A stretch of 64,000 nt of DNA from Punica granatum (taxonomy: Eukaryota > Streptophyta > Magnoliopsida > Myrtales > Lythraceae): positions 26,644,001-26,708,000 of the forward strand of contig NC_045131.1 in assembly GCF_007655135.1 (NCBI RefSeq), given 5' to 3'. A program made the position numbers and the translations under genes. Shown here piece by piece: positions 1-11,939 of this stretch. The notes under the pieces were generated by a model that saw nothing but the letters and a program-made list of their open reading frames with translations, made no database searches and was not told the origin of the DNA. Numbering within the stretch: the first letter of the stretch is position 1; every line of letters starts with the position of its first letter.

Positions 1-2913
1 TGCCTTCTCTCCTTCCTTGACTCCCTGATCACACTTCCTCTTCTTCACTCCTCAACTCACATAATTCTTCTCGAGCTTCCATCTGCTCCTTTCCTTTTCT
101 TTTCTTTCCTCTTCATAGGTTTGAGGTCATCAAGGCTCTTTTTGGTCGTGGCTGCTGCTTCCCGTCCTAAGCTCCTGTTGGGGTGTAGTGGTGAGCTCAG
201 TTTGTTCATTCCAGCCCTGATTCAAGGGGACCTTGAGGCTCTACGTAATTCCTTCGGGCGATAGCAAAGGAGAGGTATAATATCTAAACTTAGTGACACG
301 TTTATGACCTTTTTCATCGGTCGATTTGATCATCTTGTCGATGATGTGTGAAAATATTATTTCAGTCGACAATAACACGAATCGGTTTATTGATTTAAAC
401 TTGGACATTTAAAATTGAAATGTGTGATAAAAATCGATTCGAGCACAAATTCAAATTTTTTAAAGGATCAGACTTAAAATTGGTTGTTTGAGATGAGAAT
501 GAACTCACACGAATTGAATTCCATGCTTACTCGGCTTTAAGGAATAAAATCGACTAATACACCAAAACCGACTTAATTGATCACTCGGACATAAAACCGA
601 CAAACTAAATTTTAGTGTAATCATTGTGACCATGATTTGGGTGTTTGGATGTGTTCGTTGTCGTTTTTTTAAAACAAAATATCACACGAATTGGACTTCA
701 TGTGCACTCAGCTTTAAGGAATAAAATCGTCTAAAAGAGTCAAAACTGGCTTAATTGATCCACTTGAACTTAAAATCGGTGAATCAACTGTTGGCGTGAT
801 TTTACATTCCATGATTCGTGTGTTTGGACATGTATTTTCCATTTTAGTTAATATCTCACACGAACCAGATTAATCATACAAACTTGGAATACGAGATGGG
901 CGGGAATTAGAACCCTCATCGAATGGTCCATCAATGGCCGGCTCGACGGCTTGAAACTCGCTAACTAAAACATTCAGCAATTTCCTTAATTTAATTAATC
1001 TCACACACGTAGCAAATCGAGACGATCCACTCGGCTAATTAATCTTCTCGACTTTTAAATGAATTGCATGAATCGACTAATAACTTGTAATCGAGTCGAT
1101 AAATCACAAATTGATAATCGTGTCCTTTTCAAATCAATAATTTTTACAAATATCGAGACGTGTGGTCCGTGTAGCATGTATATCTTGGAAGGACTCACGT
1201 GACCTGATTCGAGTCTGGGTTCTATTTGAGGCGGCTTAGGTCAGAACATGAGAGTTCTTCTTAGACCACTTCCGGGCAGACCGACCAGTTTTCCGACTCC
1301 CGTAGGATCAATACACGACCCTAGTGGATCCAGAGGATTGGTCGACACCGGCTACTGGTCGAGGTGGCCCGCATCACCCAGTCTCATTTTAGCAAAACAA
1401 TTTTTTTGTCTCAAGGGCAAGATTATTAGTTTATGATTTATCAGCAACCCTAGGATTAGAGGGATCGAAAAACTCTGAGCCATGGGTAGGAATGTCGATC
1501 GGTGGCACGAGCGGGGACGGCCCGTGAAAGGTTGTTTAGTCCCTCATGGGACATGAGTATAGAACTTGGTACCCCAGTGGTGTTTCCACTTTCCCAAGTT
1601 TGTGCTTAGATTAGGTTATCTGTCATAAAACACAAAACTGGATTAATCATGCATTCGGCATAGTCAAACACGGGGGAATGGGCGGGGCAAAGCCCTAGGT
1701 TTTAGGTTTTTGGCAAAACACACTTCTGTCATAATTTGTTCTCATGTCAGTGTCACAAAACAGTAAAATTTAAAAGAAACCCATGCATTCATGGCTTGAC
1801 AACAGATGCTACATACCTTTCCAGGGTGGCTCATGACTGATTCTCACCACATGTGTCTGTTTTGTTTTTGTCTGTTTAGGATAGAAACATGTTTATTAAG
1901 TAACCCCGATTCATAATTTGATAATCACGTAAACACGGCAATCCACATGCAACATGTCTGCGTTCATCTACTTTTATCTGTTTTCATTCGTTTTTGTCTG
2001 TTTTTATCTGCCTTTGTCTGTTTTGTAACAGTTCAAGTCCGAACCCGTAGGATACGGTTCACATGGGGTCCAACGCCCCCACACACTGAGTGTGCACGAC
2101 CCAAGTGCGGTATGGAGTCTAGCCTCGAGTCACTGTTTCGACCATAGTGGTATCCAAGCGGAGGATGACTCGGGTTGAAATGCGTGAAATGGGATTAGAC
2201 AATCACCCGGGAGCTCGACCAATCCCACGGCTATCTTGAGGACCATTCGGTCCTCCTGAACCCGATGGTTCGATCAGAACCAACCCCCGGCTCTCATGAG
2301 CTCGCGTTGCATTAATTTCGGTTTCGATGTTTCTAAAATTCACGGTGAGCTCGAGTGGAGTATTGGCCGAACGTGAGTCAACCGGGATCCATTTGTTGTA
2401 ATTTGTATTTATTATTTGAGAGTATATTGTGAGGTATTTATTTGTATATTTATTTATGTAACGATCCCGGTCGGCAAGTGTAGAGTTTGAGAGTCGGAAT
2501 TGATCAAGTCGGTTTACGGGTCCCCGAGACGAGAGGGACCACACAAGTTACTGGTCCGGTCCATACGGTGAACCGACCATCACGGTCTGGTTAGCCAAGA
2601 TGCAAGGACCGGTGACCAACCCCCTAACCTGAGGATTTGTTCCTCTTTCGGTCTCTCAAACCAAATCGATCATTTCCATGAATTTACAAGCGAGATGAGC
2701 GAAACCTAATCAACGCGGTAAATAAACTAAAAATGGCAAATCTTAGACAAACTAGAGTACCGATATGACATGCGAAATGTAGGCTCGCATGTAACAGAAC
2801 TCCCGAATTCGGAACTCCTAGTTCCGCAAGACCACATGCCTTAAAAAACTAGGTGTATCCATTACTCCTAGACTTGGGCAACTCACCGGCCCTTGACCTC
2901 CGGATCGTAAACA
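1..2913 (+). mobile_element. 3' part of an Ogre/Tat-like Ty3-gypsy LTR
   Basis: This non-coding stretch starts CT-rich and ends in ...AAACA at 2913. It is followed after a few bases by TGGCGACTCC (2919-2928), the kind of primer-binding site (tRNA-Arg) seen in Ogre/Tat elements. The long LTR, the CT-rich start and the divergent ~165-bp tandem repeat inside fit that lineage from memory. No long ORF is present. The LTR start lies outside the window. Lineage assignment is inference. Confidence 0.5.
507..838 (+). repeat. Diverged ~165-bp tandem repeat inside the LTR
   Basis: Two copies start at about 507 and 672 with TCACACGAATTG. They share GCTTTAAGGAATAAAATCG, a block of AAAC-GGCTTAATTGATC type, and an end resembling GGTGTTTGGATGTG. 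A third partial copy starts near 855 (TCTCACACGAAC). The divergence suggests an old duplication. Confidence 0.65.
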
Positions 2914-4340
2914 GGTAGTGGCGACTCCTTATCACGTGTGTCAATTGCGCGTCCCCCAGGAAGGTGGACACTTCTAAGTTGTGCGATCAGCGCGCAAACA
3001 TGCGGACCTCGACTAGACGAAATTTGGGTCCGCAAATGTGGATTAAATATTGACTTACGTGAAGCCCAAGATGGTGGGATACTTTCATACAGAGAGATAT
3101 GCGTGGCATTAGACAATGGAAGATTGCATGGCACCAAATTGGAAAAGGAAGAATACATGGGAAGGAATGTGGGTTGGCAACCTTTCCCAATCTTGCTCTT
3201 TTTATTAGAATAACTTTCCAATCTTGGTATCTTAGGCGTGAATCTAGGTTGAGCCTGGAATAACATTATAACCTCTTCTCGCAACAAACACACAACGGCT
3301 CAAACGCTTTCATATCTTTCAATACATTTTAATTTTTGCACATTTACATTATCCGCATCTTACATATCTATCGTTCCATACAACTACACCTTACTTATCT
3401 ATCCTTCCCGCACTTCAATTCCGCTCACGCACCTTACATATCTATCTTCATGCACTCTACCTTTCCGATGGACCCCATTGACTTGTCGGCTTTATATTTT
3501 CTCCCAATTCCGACACTTCCGGGCTATGAATGATCTCCATCGAGTCTAGGCTTTCAAGCCAAAGCTCTTTCTTTTCAACTATCTTGTAGCCAAGACACGT
3601 CATATGTGGACCTTTCGGGGGCCGTAGTCTTATCCTTCTACGATCGGCTTCAGGGCCGTGACCCACCATTCGAATTTAGGTCCTAACCTAAGACTCAATT
3701 TTTTTGACAGCCTCTAGCTGAGATCCACCATCGAGGAGGCATTCCTCGAGTCAAAGCTTCCGGGCCAAAGCTCGCCCTTTTCCGCTGCTCCAACTGAGAC
3801 TCACCCTCACAAATCCTTCAAGAGCCATGGCGACTATCATGTAGACCGGCTTCTGGGCCATCTCCATACAAGAATTGGGCAATACATCGCGTGGACGTCT
3901 GGGAGAATATAAACGGCTTAACCCTCAAAGCCATGCAACACCTCTACCATCTCTCGATCGACGTTATCACATCGAAAACCCAATCGACGTCTAGTCCTGC
4001 AGACCTCAAGGACCGTGATGCAACACACTAGCTCAGTGAGGACGGTTGGTGGTTTCGCCCTTATTCATACCTTGGAACTGCGCCCTATCACGCTTGGCAA
4101 CCTAACCGCTTCGTGGTAGCCAGAAAGTGAATCGCTAATTTTAGGCAAAACAGTGTCAAAGACTTCCCCTCATGAATCGTTACTCTTAGGTTCAAAAAAT
4201 CGCTCTCTCAATTGACAGTACCTCATTTTCATTATCCTCTTGCTCTTAATACTTGTTCTCTACTTCTTCACTGACATTCACATCTTTGCTTCGAAGTTCC
4301 CGCAATGAAACTCAGGTCCATGGACAACCGCATGAGGGAG
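2914..4340 (+). mobile_element. Primer-binding site and decayed leader of the same Ty3-gypsy element
   Basis: The segment begins with the PBS-like TGGCGACTCC at 2919-2928, followed by a leader containing ATGCGGACCTCGACTAGACG near 3000. No gag or pol reading frame can be followed; the open frames here are short and lack recognisable motifs. It is best read as the truncated internal 5' end of the Ogre/Tat-like element whose LTR precedes it. No matching 3' LTR was seen nearby. Confidence 0.4.
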
Positions 4341-4399
4341 TCCAAGCTAATGCATATTTAATCATCATAATTTCAAATTAAACATCATTACTAATAGGA

Positions 4400-4600
4400 G
4401 TGACCAAAATGATCCTCTTTTAAAATTTTGAATGGCAAAACTAATACAAAGAAAACTCTAGTGGGCAAAGTGACTAAACTCAAATTTTAGTAGGCAAAAT
4501 GATTCACTTTTAGAATATTGTATAATGAAATTAATACAAAAGAAATTTCAGTGGACAAAGCGACAATACACTCAAATTTCAAATTTCAGTGAGCAATGTG
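4400..4600 (+). repeat. Two-copy ~90-bp AT-rich tandem repeat
   Basis: The units begin near 4415 and 4502. Each contains ACTAATACAAAGAAA or ATTAATACAAAAGAAA, then AGTGGGCAAAG or AGTGGACAAAG, then ACTCAAATTT. No coding potential is visible. The flanking 4341-4770 is otherwise plain AT-rich DNA. Confidence 0.55.
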
Positions 4601-4769
4601 TCTTTTCCTTATTTTTATTATACCCAAAAATTAATTTTATTTCCTTTTTGTGTTGGGAGTGTTCACTATATTTTAGACGACAACTAAATAGCATGTATTT
4701 TTTTAACTTAGTTATATATGTTAAAAACTTAGGACCTATAATTAAAGATGTTCAAAGCTTAAATTCTTA

Positions 4770-5340
4770 AAAATAATAGATAAAACTTGCTTGGTGCACC
4801 TTCATATATAGAAACCTCCTTTATATTTTGCTTGATTGCTCCATACTTTCGTTTTTTCACTTTTGGCCCAGCTTTTATAAAATTAAATTTTCTTAAGAAA
4901 AAGAACAACTTTACAGGGAGGGCTAGTGGTGGCTCATCAACCTACCACCACTGCCCAAGGGATCAAGAGAGAGAGAGAAACAAGGGATATATCCACAGTG
5001 GGGGCTCGTCCTCAATCACCATCGCACATGCGATATTGGTGACCTTTGGGCCACAGACAATTTCTAGGCCTGATGGTGAATTTGTATCAAACTGAAAAGA
5101 GAGAAAAATTGCGGAGAGTTTCGTGGTGGTGACTTGTTGCCAGCCACCACTGCCAGTTGGGACCATCGTTGACCTTTGGAACCACCGATGACTTGCCTAT
5201 AGGGTTGGTGGTTGGCGGACGAGCCAACACTACAACAGCTCCCTTCATAATTAGGAAAAATAGAAAGGAAACAGTGCAAATAACTAAAGTCCCATTTTGG
5301 GTGATGAATCAAAATTAAAACTAAAAAGGTATATCTCACT
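4770..5340. mobile_element. Unclassified repeat with GA- and GGTGG-rich interior
   Basis: An island of higher GC in AT-rich DNA contains alternating GTGGTGGCTC/CCACCACTG blocks and an AGAGAGAGAGA run. The same composition recurs at 44640-44960 and 45190-45500, which suggests interiors of one non-autonomous transposon group. Terminal repeats and a TSD were not resolved. The short ORFs are not supported as genes. Confidence 0.3.
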
Positions 5341-6065
5341 TGACATAATAATAAGCGGTCCTTCTACTAAACTTATTAAATTAAATTGAGTAAAATTTAT
5401 CTTATCAAACAAGCTGAACTAAATTAAGTGCGAAAATTTTAATTTTTAGGGCTTACCTTGGAGACTAAAACCACCTAACTTTTTGTTTGGATTGGAGGGA
5501 AAGTCCCTTCAATCCAATCAATAAATAAGCTCACAGACCTCTTTTATAATGAAAAAATGGAATAATATATGCATGAAACACTTTAAGGCTAGGTTTGGCA
5601 ACTTCGCCCAAATGGAATTTATAATGGCATTCAAATATCAGATCTAAGAGAGATTAAGATAACTATCTTACCTTAAGAGAGAGGAAATTTGGAAGATTTA
5701 TTCTCATTTTCCTGTCAAATACATGTCGTGACATGGCCTCACAATCACGACATGTATTTTCATTTTACCGCCCGCAACCTAATATATATGAATTACAAAT
5801 TACTATGCGTCTAAATACATATTAAGAGAAATGGAGCTTATTACAATAATATTTGCCAACCCCACTTAAGAGGTCATGGATATGTGACTCTCACTAATAG
5901 TCTAGTACACATAAGTGTCTGTACCTTTTTATTTTTCCTTTCTTTTGATATGTTCCACTAGGTGATAAATATTTTTCCTGCACGTCAAAGAAAAATTATC
6001 TCTTTCCATAGGTGTAGTCCTTTCTTAGGAAAATTATTTCTTTTTATTAGAGGATAGGAAAAAAA
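5341..6065. other. AT-rich intergenic DNA
   Basis: No gene is seen. The only structure noted is the 15-bp inverted repeat at 5717-5759. Confidence 0.6.
5717..5759. repeat. Perfect 15-bp inverted repeat (hairpin)
   Basis: AAATACATGTCGTGA (5717-5731) and its exact reverse complement TCACGACATGTATTT (5745-5759) are separated by 13 nt. It could fold into a hairpin or be the centre of a small foldback element. No function is implied. Confidence 0.7.
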
Positions 6066-6076
6066 AAGCCAAAGAA

Positions 6077-6260
6077 CTAACGTGGATTAGTTCAAATGAT
6101 TCGGCGCTTGCTCCGCTTAAGAAAGATTTCGGATTCGAATCATTGTGAATGAAGAAAATTCACGCTATGAGAGTTTTATCTCTTAGTGGGCCGACCGGGC
6201 TTAACTAGATTAGTTAAGACCCAATTAGACTTTTGGATATCAGGGTTTAAAAAAAAAAAG
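6077..6260 (+). mobile_element. tRNA-derived SINE (family A), with TSD
   Basis: The head contains an A-box-like TGGATTAGTTCAAATG and a B-box-like GGATTCGAATC. The body reads AAAATTCACGCTATGAGAG...GTGGGCCGACC, and the end is GGATATCAGGGTTT plus an A-rich tail. An 11-bp TSD, AAGCCAAAGAA, flanks it at 6066-6076 and 6261-6271. The intact TSD and tail indicate target-primed retrotransposition. Related copies occur at 13849 (minus), 32497, 45729 and 50793. Confidence 0.85.
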
Positions 6261-6271
6261 AAGCCAAAGAA

Positions 6272-8141
6272 AGTAAACAAAAACAACCTTCAAAGTTCAG
6301 ACCTACAACCACATGACTGAGGCTCAATTATATCGTTCATTATTATTGTCATCTCTCATAATGACCTGCGCCTAATGGTCTACGGATCTAGACCTTATTG
6401 TAAAACACTACTAGCTATTTACATTAAAGGAACAGGGAAGATATCAGAGTTTATCCACCTAATCGCCATATATACACACACGAGCGGAAACAAAATGACA
6501 TGGCCTTATGAATGAATTAAAAGTTGGACTAGTCCGGTTTCATCCGGCTTTTAAAATATCAGGTGGAAAGAACGTACTCTCTTTTTCTTTTTCTTTTTTT
6601 GGAGGAAAAAATGTAACTCTGCACATACTCGCAAAATATGAATTTTCATTTTGAAGCTGTAAACTCTGTTTTATCTGAAAGGTTGGGCCTGCGTGCTAGT
6701 ATGTGAACAACGATTGTAATTTTCTGTGGTTTGTTCTTGAGTATGGGATATTAATATTATAGTAAGTTGACCGAATCAATGAAAGTGTCAATACTTATTA
6801 AAAAAAAAAAAAAGAGGTTCTGAGAATCGGAAAAACTCCAGACAAAATGCTTGTGATTTTTCAAATGAAGTATTTTTTTGGTAAAACTAATCTCGAAACC
6901 CGCGTGGTGCGCAGGCACTAACAGTTATCCAAATTTAAACAATCCACTAAAAAGCAATTCTGATAAGATTCATAAGAATATCTTTACAAACTTATAAACT
7001 ATGTTCAGATCATACAAAACATGAAATAAAAATTTGTTATTGGTGATTTACCGTCTATGTGATCATGAACTAAAAACAATGTAAATTTACCTTTTATAAT
7101 TATTTTTTATTGGTTTTTTATAGGAAAATGCAAAACTAACTAATAATTATGAAAATTCATGTCCATATTAAATAACGGAGACTTGAAGAGTCAATCAATG
7201 AGAATGTCCGATTGTGTGGGAATCGAATGAAGGGCTCTCATTCGCAGAAGACTACTTTAATGATATACAAGAAAGTGAAAAAGAAAAAAAGTCTTGATAG
7301 TATCACGTAGTTTTCTCGTGAAATGACTTGCGACCAACTTTGCTATATCATAGGAATTTTACCATAAATGAAGAAAATTGTATATAGAGTTATTTATCAA
7401 TTTGTATATACAAAATTCAAGTACTCTTTATATAGTAAAAAGTGATATTAACACTTAAATTACAAACTATATTGAAAAGAAAAGAACATAAAATATGTTG
7501 AATTTAATAAAGGAATAGATATTTACCTACTTTTACGCAATTCTTTGTATTCATGTTATGAAAGTTATCTGAGGTTCACTAAATTATCTAATGGTAATAT
7601 TCAATTTGGTAATTTTATTCGTAATGAGGATATATGTGTTATCCCACAAAAAAACGAGGGTATACACAAAAAAAGGAAACTAAAGAAAGAGAGAATATAT
7701 TGATAATAAAAAGTAAGATGATGGAAGAAAAGATGAGGCCAACATACAAAAAATAAAAGGAAAAAAGGAAAATAAATACCAAAAAGAAAATATAAAAATA
7801 AAATAAAAATAAGAATGAGGAAAGTTAAATATAGAGTTTCGAACACAAGACAATCTTATGCTTACCTCTCATCTTCTTTATATTTTTTAATTACTTTTGG
7901 GGCCTAAAAATTAAATGCAAGAATACGAAGAGTCCATTGTGGAGAGGCTCCTAAACTTGTGAAACTGTTAATGTGACAAAATATTATTACACATATCGAG
8001 GCCTCCTATTACACGATATTGAAGAGCTGGAATTAGATACCTACGATATATATGGGGCCAAAGTCCTAAATATAATAAATAGTACAAAGAGGATGTATAA
8101 AGGCCTCAAACATCGTAAACAAGAAAAGACCTAGCAACTAA
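6272..8141. other. AT-rich intergenic DNA
   Basis: No supportable gene. The minus-strand frame at 7601-7846 is a low-complexity Phe/Leu-rich translation of A-rich DNA. A GC-richer patch at 6899-6925 (CCCGCGTGGTGCGCAGG) resembles a decayed Helitron 3' hairpin but lacks a clear CTRR end. Confidence 0.55.
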
Positions 8142-8519
8142 GACCACCTCCAGCAGTCTTTTCACACGCATCTACGTACGTGCAAGATGTGCGTGACCAC
8201 TGGTGCGGAAACAAGTCTCGTTGTAGAGAGACTCGTCTCTCTGTACAGAGACCAATAGAGAGCTGTCGCGTGGCAGCCTTGGGCTCCACGCCACAACCCC
8301 TTCTTCCCATTTAATTTTAAAAAAAAAATTTAGTCGTTGGCGCAAACGGCCTGTTTTTTAATAATTTCAATTGGAATTTCTTTCATCATCATCTTCTTCT
8401 TCTTCTTCTTACGGACATGTGGGTTCACCCTCTGGATATATGTGTTAATCTTCTCCAACATCTGGAAAAGGTAATGCCGACTCCGATCAATCCCCGTGTA
8501 CGACACCGACACTGAATTC

Positions 8520-9330
8520 ACCCTTCACTGAATTTCCAGGCAGCGGCCTTGAGGGTATCGACCTCAATGAAGACGACGGTCAAGCCAAAGTGACAGTTGG
8601 CCGCTTTGGTAGTAAATGGTGGTGGGAAGATGATCAACTACTAATTAGTGAGTGGCTAAATGTTGGGAAAGATCCTGTTGTTGGCCACGATCAAATGCTA
8701 GTACATTAACGGACAAACTCCACTACTATTGCATCGAAACAAACGCAGCCTTCAGCCAAAAATCAGTCAACGCCTTTGAAGCAACATTAGTACAAGATCA
8801 ACAAGGACTGCAGAAGTTCCCTTGGAATCTACGAAGTAGTTGACTGTCATCATCCAAGTGGATCGAATCATGACTAGGTATTGGAGATGGCGTATTCACT
8901 ATATCAGAAAAAGTACAAGGTAAAATTCACTATGGAGTTGGCTTGGAATACACTCCATAGAGAATCGAAATAAAGGAGTCTTCATAATGCTAGTGCGGTT
9001 AGAGGTGCGAATGTGGACCCTGTAGTTCGTCCACAAGGCAGGGAAGTAGCAAAGAGAAAGAACAGAGAAAAATCAAAAGGAAAAGGCAGTGCAAGCAATG
9101 ACATCTAAATGCGTAGAAAAAGCTTCTCTGTTTGAGGATTTGAAGAAAATGAAGGAAAAGGAGTTCGAGCTCGGGAAGGAGGAAATTGTGGTGAATAAAA
9201 GGTTGGTGGAGCAGAAGGAAATGGAATGGCCCCTGCAAATCCTTCAAACAGACACGCGTAGATATTTACCGGAAATGCTTGCCATTCATGAAAAGATGCT
9301 CGCAGCAGTTCTAGCAAAGTACTTGTAATT
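8520..9330 (+). pseudogene. PIF/Harbinger ORF1 (Myb/SANT-like) relic
   Basis: Translating piecewise gives GSKWWWEDDQLLISEWLNVG near 8610-8670, matching the Trp-rich Myb/SANT-like start of PIF ORF1 proteins (W..EED.LLISAWLN). Further downstream are KINKDCR (~8790), HPSGSNHD (~8850), LEMAYSLYQKKYKVKFTMEL (~8880-8945) and a Lys/Arg/Glu-rich C-terminal region (9040-9320). All are typical of this protein in this order. TAA, TGA and TAG stops near 8707, 8792, 8871 and 8970 and frame changes break it. In intact elements this protein recruits the transposase to the transposon ends. Family assignment is well supported; exact ends are not. Confidence 0.7.
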
Positions 9331-9485
9331 TTATGTTTCAACTTTAGGTATGCACTAGTAATTTTATGTTTCCACTTTATCAATGCACTTGTAATTTATG
9401 TTTCTAATCTTAACTATGTAATGAAATTTAAACTTCGCTATATCATGTCTTATATAGATGGTTATTAATTAATCTAAAATTTAAA

Positions 9486-9595
9486 AATTAGCCGTTGCAA
9501 AATAACCGTTGGAAACTAGCCATTAAAAATAGTCGTTGCAAAATAGCCGTTTGAAAATATCTGTTGGAAAATAGCCATTGGGAAATAGCAATTTC
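9486..9595 (+). repeat. AACGGCTA-type minisatellite between the two PIF ORFs
   Basis: The unit AAATAGCCGTTGGAA (reverse TTCCAACGGCTATTT) recurs at least seven times with substitutions between 9486 and 9595. It sits between ORF1 and ORF2, where PIF/Harbinger elements of other plants, from memory, carry similar AACGGCTA repeats. Confidence 0.7.
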
Positions 9596-9708
9596 AATCC
9601 GTTCCTCTCTATAACATGCTTTCTATCTCACATGCACTCACTCACATCCTTTTGTCCGCACTAGTTCACATCCTCTCAAAACGCTTATCCATCATCCATC
9701 CTCTAAAC

Positions 9709-10850
9709 ATGGGCGAAAACCATGATCAATCAAACAACTTCTCTTGGGATCCTTTGGATTGGATGGAAGAGTTGTTGCTCAATGATACAGAAGAGCGCCG
9801 CCTTAAACTCCTTAAAGATATCCAGCAGGGGAAGTTTGGGGAGAGCTCTTCCTCCAGACCTCGTAAGAGGACAATAAACAGAGATCACGTTGTAGGACAC
9901 TGTCTTCTGAGAGACTACTTCGCTGATGAGTCGATCTACCTACCTGAGATATTATGTTGAAGATTCCAAATGTGACAACATGTGTTTCTTCGCATTGTCG
10001 ATAATCTCTCAAATCTTGATCCATATTTCCAGTGGAGGTTTGATGCAGCACGCAATGCAGGCTTATCCTCGCTGTAAAAATGTACGATGGTCATGCGTAT
10101 GTCGGCATACATAATAGCAACTGACTTGAATGACGAATATATCAGTATAGGGGAGAGCAACGCAATTGAATATATGGAAAAGTTTGTCTAAGGCATTGTC
10201 TCTATTTTCGAGGGCTAATACTTGCGAAGGCCCAATGTAGATGATGTCCAACTCCTGCTACGGATAGGAGAGGCCCGCGGTTTCCCCGGTATGATGGGCA
10301 GCATCGACCGCATGCACTGAGAGTGGAAAAATTGCCCTAAAGCTTGGCATGATATGTTCCGGGGTCACCATGGGAGGCCAACCTTGATACTTGAAGCAGT
10401 GGCTTCACATGACCTTTAGATATGACATTCATTTTTTGGAGTTTTCCGGGTCTAACAACGACATCAACGTTTTAGACTTGGTCTTTGAAGATGTGTGTGA
10501 AGGTTGCGTTCTCTAGGTAGAATGCACAATCAATGGCAAGAACTATACCATGGGATATTATTCAACATATGGTATATATCATGAGTGGGCAACATTCGTC
10601 AATTCAATCCCCCGACCACAGGGAGAGAAAAGACAATTGTTTGCCAAATATCAAGAAGGAGCATGAAAGGACGTGGAGCGTGCATCCGGAATGTTACAGT
10701 CTCGCTTCGCAATTATTTGTGGCCCTACTCGATCTTGGTCAATGGAGAAGCTTGGAATGATTATGAGAGTTTGTGTCATAATCCATAATATGATCTTTGA
10801 GGATGATAGGGACACGTAAATGTGAACCTCTCATACAATGAAGAGCCAAA
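9709..10850 (+). pseudogene. HARBI1/ALP1-like DDE transposase relic (PIF/Harbinger ORF2)
   Basis: The best start is the ATG at 9709, giving MGENHDQSNNFSWDPLDWME. KRTINRDHVVGHCLLRDYFA (~9865-9925) matches the conserved family N-terminus (R..I.RDR..A...L..DYF). A frameshift near 9955 moves the frame; after it come LRIVDNLSNLDPYFQWRFDA (~9990-10045), then a TAA, then KCTMVMRMSAY. Later blocks are EARGFPGMMGSIDRMH (~10270-10318) with the first catalytic Asp in GSID, then a TGA, then EWKNCP, GSNNDINVL (~10450) carrying the second Asp region, and NGKNYTMGYY (~10530). Multiple stops exclude function. Domesticated relatives (HARBI1, ALP1) exist, but this copy is not intact. Confidence 0.75.
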
Positions 10851-11563
10851 CAGCGAACCATTGCTAGAGCTTGGAAAGGAAACTTTTGCTCCATATGAAA
10901 AATATATCTAGCATCATATCAGACTTTGGGATAGAAAAAAGCATCTACAACTACAAGAGGAATTAGTGGAACATACTTGGCAATTTCACAATAACCGGAA
11001 AATTAACGGCTAAATTATTGTTCGTAATGTATTTTTTTCTTTTTGCTAATCCGTGGTGTAATTTTATTTTCTTGTAATGAATTTTAATTAATATATTTAA
11101 TTTTTATTATTGCCTATTAATTTAAATAATTTATATATATTTATTTAATTGATAATAATTAATAATAATTAATATTAAAATTAGCTATATTTATTTAATT
11201 AATATAATATGGATGTGGGCCTTCATCAGAAACTTGAAAATAGAGATTCTTATTGGAGTGGTAAGTCTTTCTTTTTATTTAGTGTGTTTCTAAATGATGT
11301 AACCCCTATGTGACAAAGTTAAACTCACTTCAAAGACTTTGAATAGGGACCCTTGTTGGAGATGGTAGAAGGACGATACGACAAATTGGAAAGGAAAAAG
11401 CAAAATTCAATGGGCTCGCTCAGCGCACGAATTTCCTTTCTGGTAAATATGATGCAACGCACGATTAGCTACTACTCAATCGCATAGAAAAGTCGACGAA
11501 GTCGAAAGAAGACCACCGCTCCAGCCATTCTCAAGCTGCGGCAAGGTTAACAAATAGACAACT

Positions 11564-11712
11564 ATTTTTTTTTTTTATAAGAGAGGCCCATAATCCGGTA
11601 AAATGACATAAAATTCCTAAATAGCTAAAAAATATACAGGTAATTTCACAAGTATCGAACCAAAAACTTCTTGATTACCACGTAAAGATGTACACTACTG
11701 CGCTACACCGTA
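11564..11712 (-). mobile_element. tRNA-derived SINE (family B)
   Basis: Read on the minus strand it starts with a tRNA-like head: TAGCGCAGTAGTGTACATC (A box), then TGGTTCGATACTTG (B box). It ends in the poly-A represented by the T run at 11564-11576. The same architecture appears at 27475, 40413 and 55792. A TSD was not resolved. Confidence 0.6.
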
Positions 11713-11749
11713 TTTGATAATGGCACTACATTTTTTTGGGTGTGATACG

Positions 11750-11925
11750 AGATGTATTACGTATAACGGGTATACCACATGGTACTGTTACAAAACACGT
11801 AGAAAATCATATTTTTGTTAATAGTATAATTTTTTAGTGATATTTTTAAAAACTAATGAGAATGTGGAAATGGTATTGGCTTGTGACATTAACATGTGGT
11901 ATACCCACTATATATAAAACTTTTT
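11750..11925. mobile_element. Small foldback/MITE-like element
   Basis: GGGTATACCACATG (about 11779-11792) and its inverse CATGTGGTATACCC (about 11894-11907) flank an AT-rich core. The arms are short and no TSD was fixed, so the class is unknown. Confidence 0.45.
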
Positions 11926-11939
11926 CGAGAAATACGGGA

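Larger units (their letters stand above)
8142..11367 (+). mobile_element. Decayed PIF/Harbinger DNA transposon (about 3.2 kb)
   Basis: The proposed ends are imperfect inverted repeats: GACCACCTCCAGCAG on the left (8142) and CTTGTTGGAGATGGT on the right (ending about 11366). Inside are, in order, a Myb/SANT-like ORF1 relic and a HARBI1/ALP1-like DDE nuclease relic, both on the plus strand. This is the standard two-gene layout of plant PIF/Harbinger elements, whose ORF1 protein binds DNA and helps the nuclease. Stops and frameshifts in both ORFs make it non-autonomous today. A 3-bp TSD was not confirmed. Confidence 0.7.
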
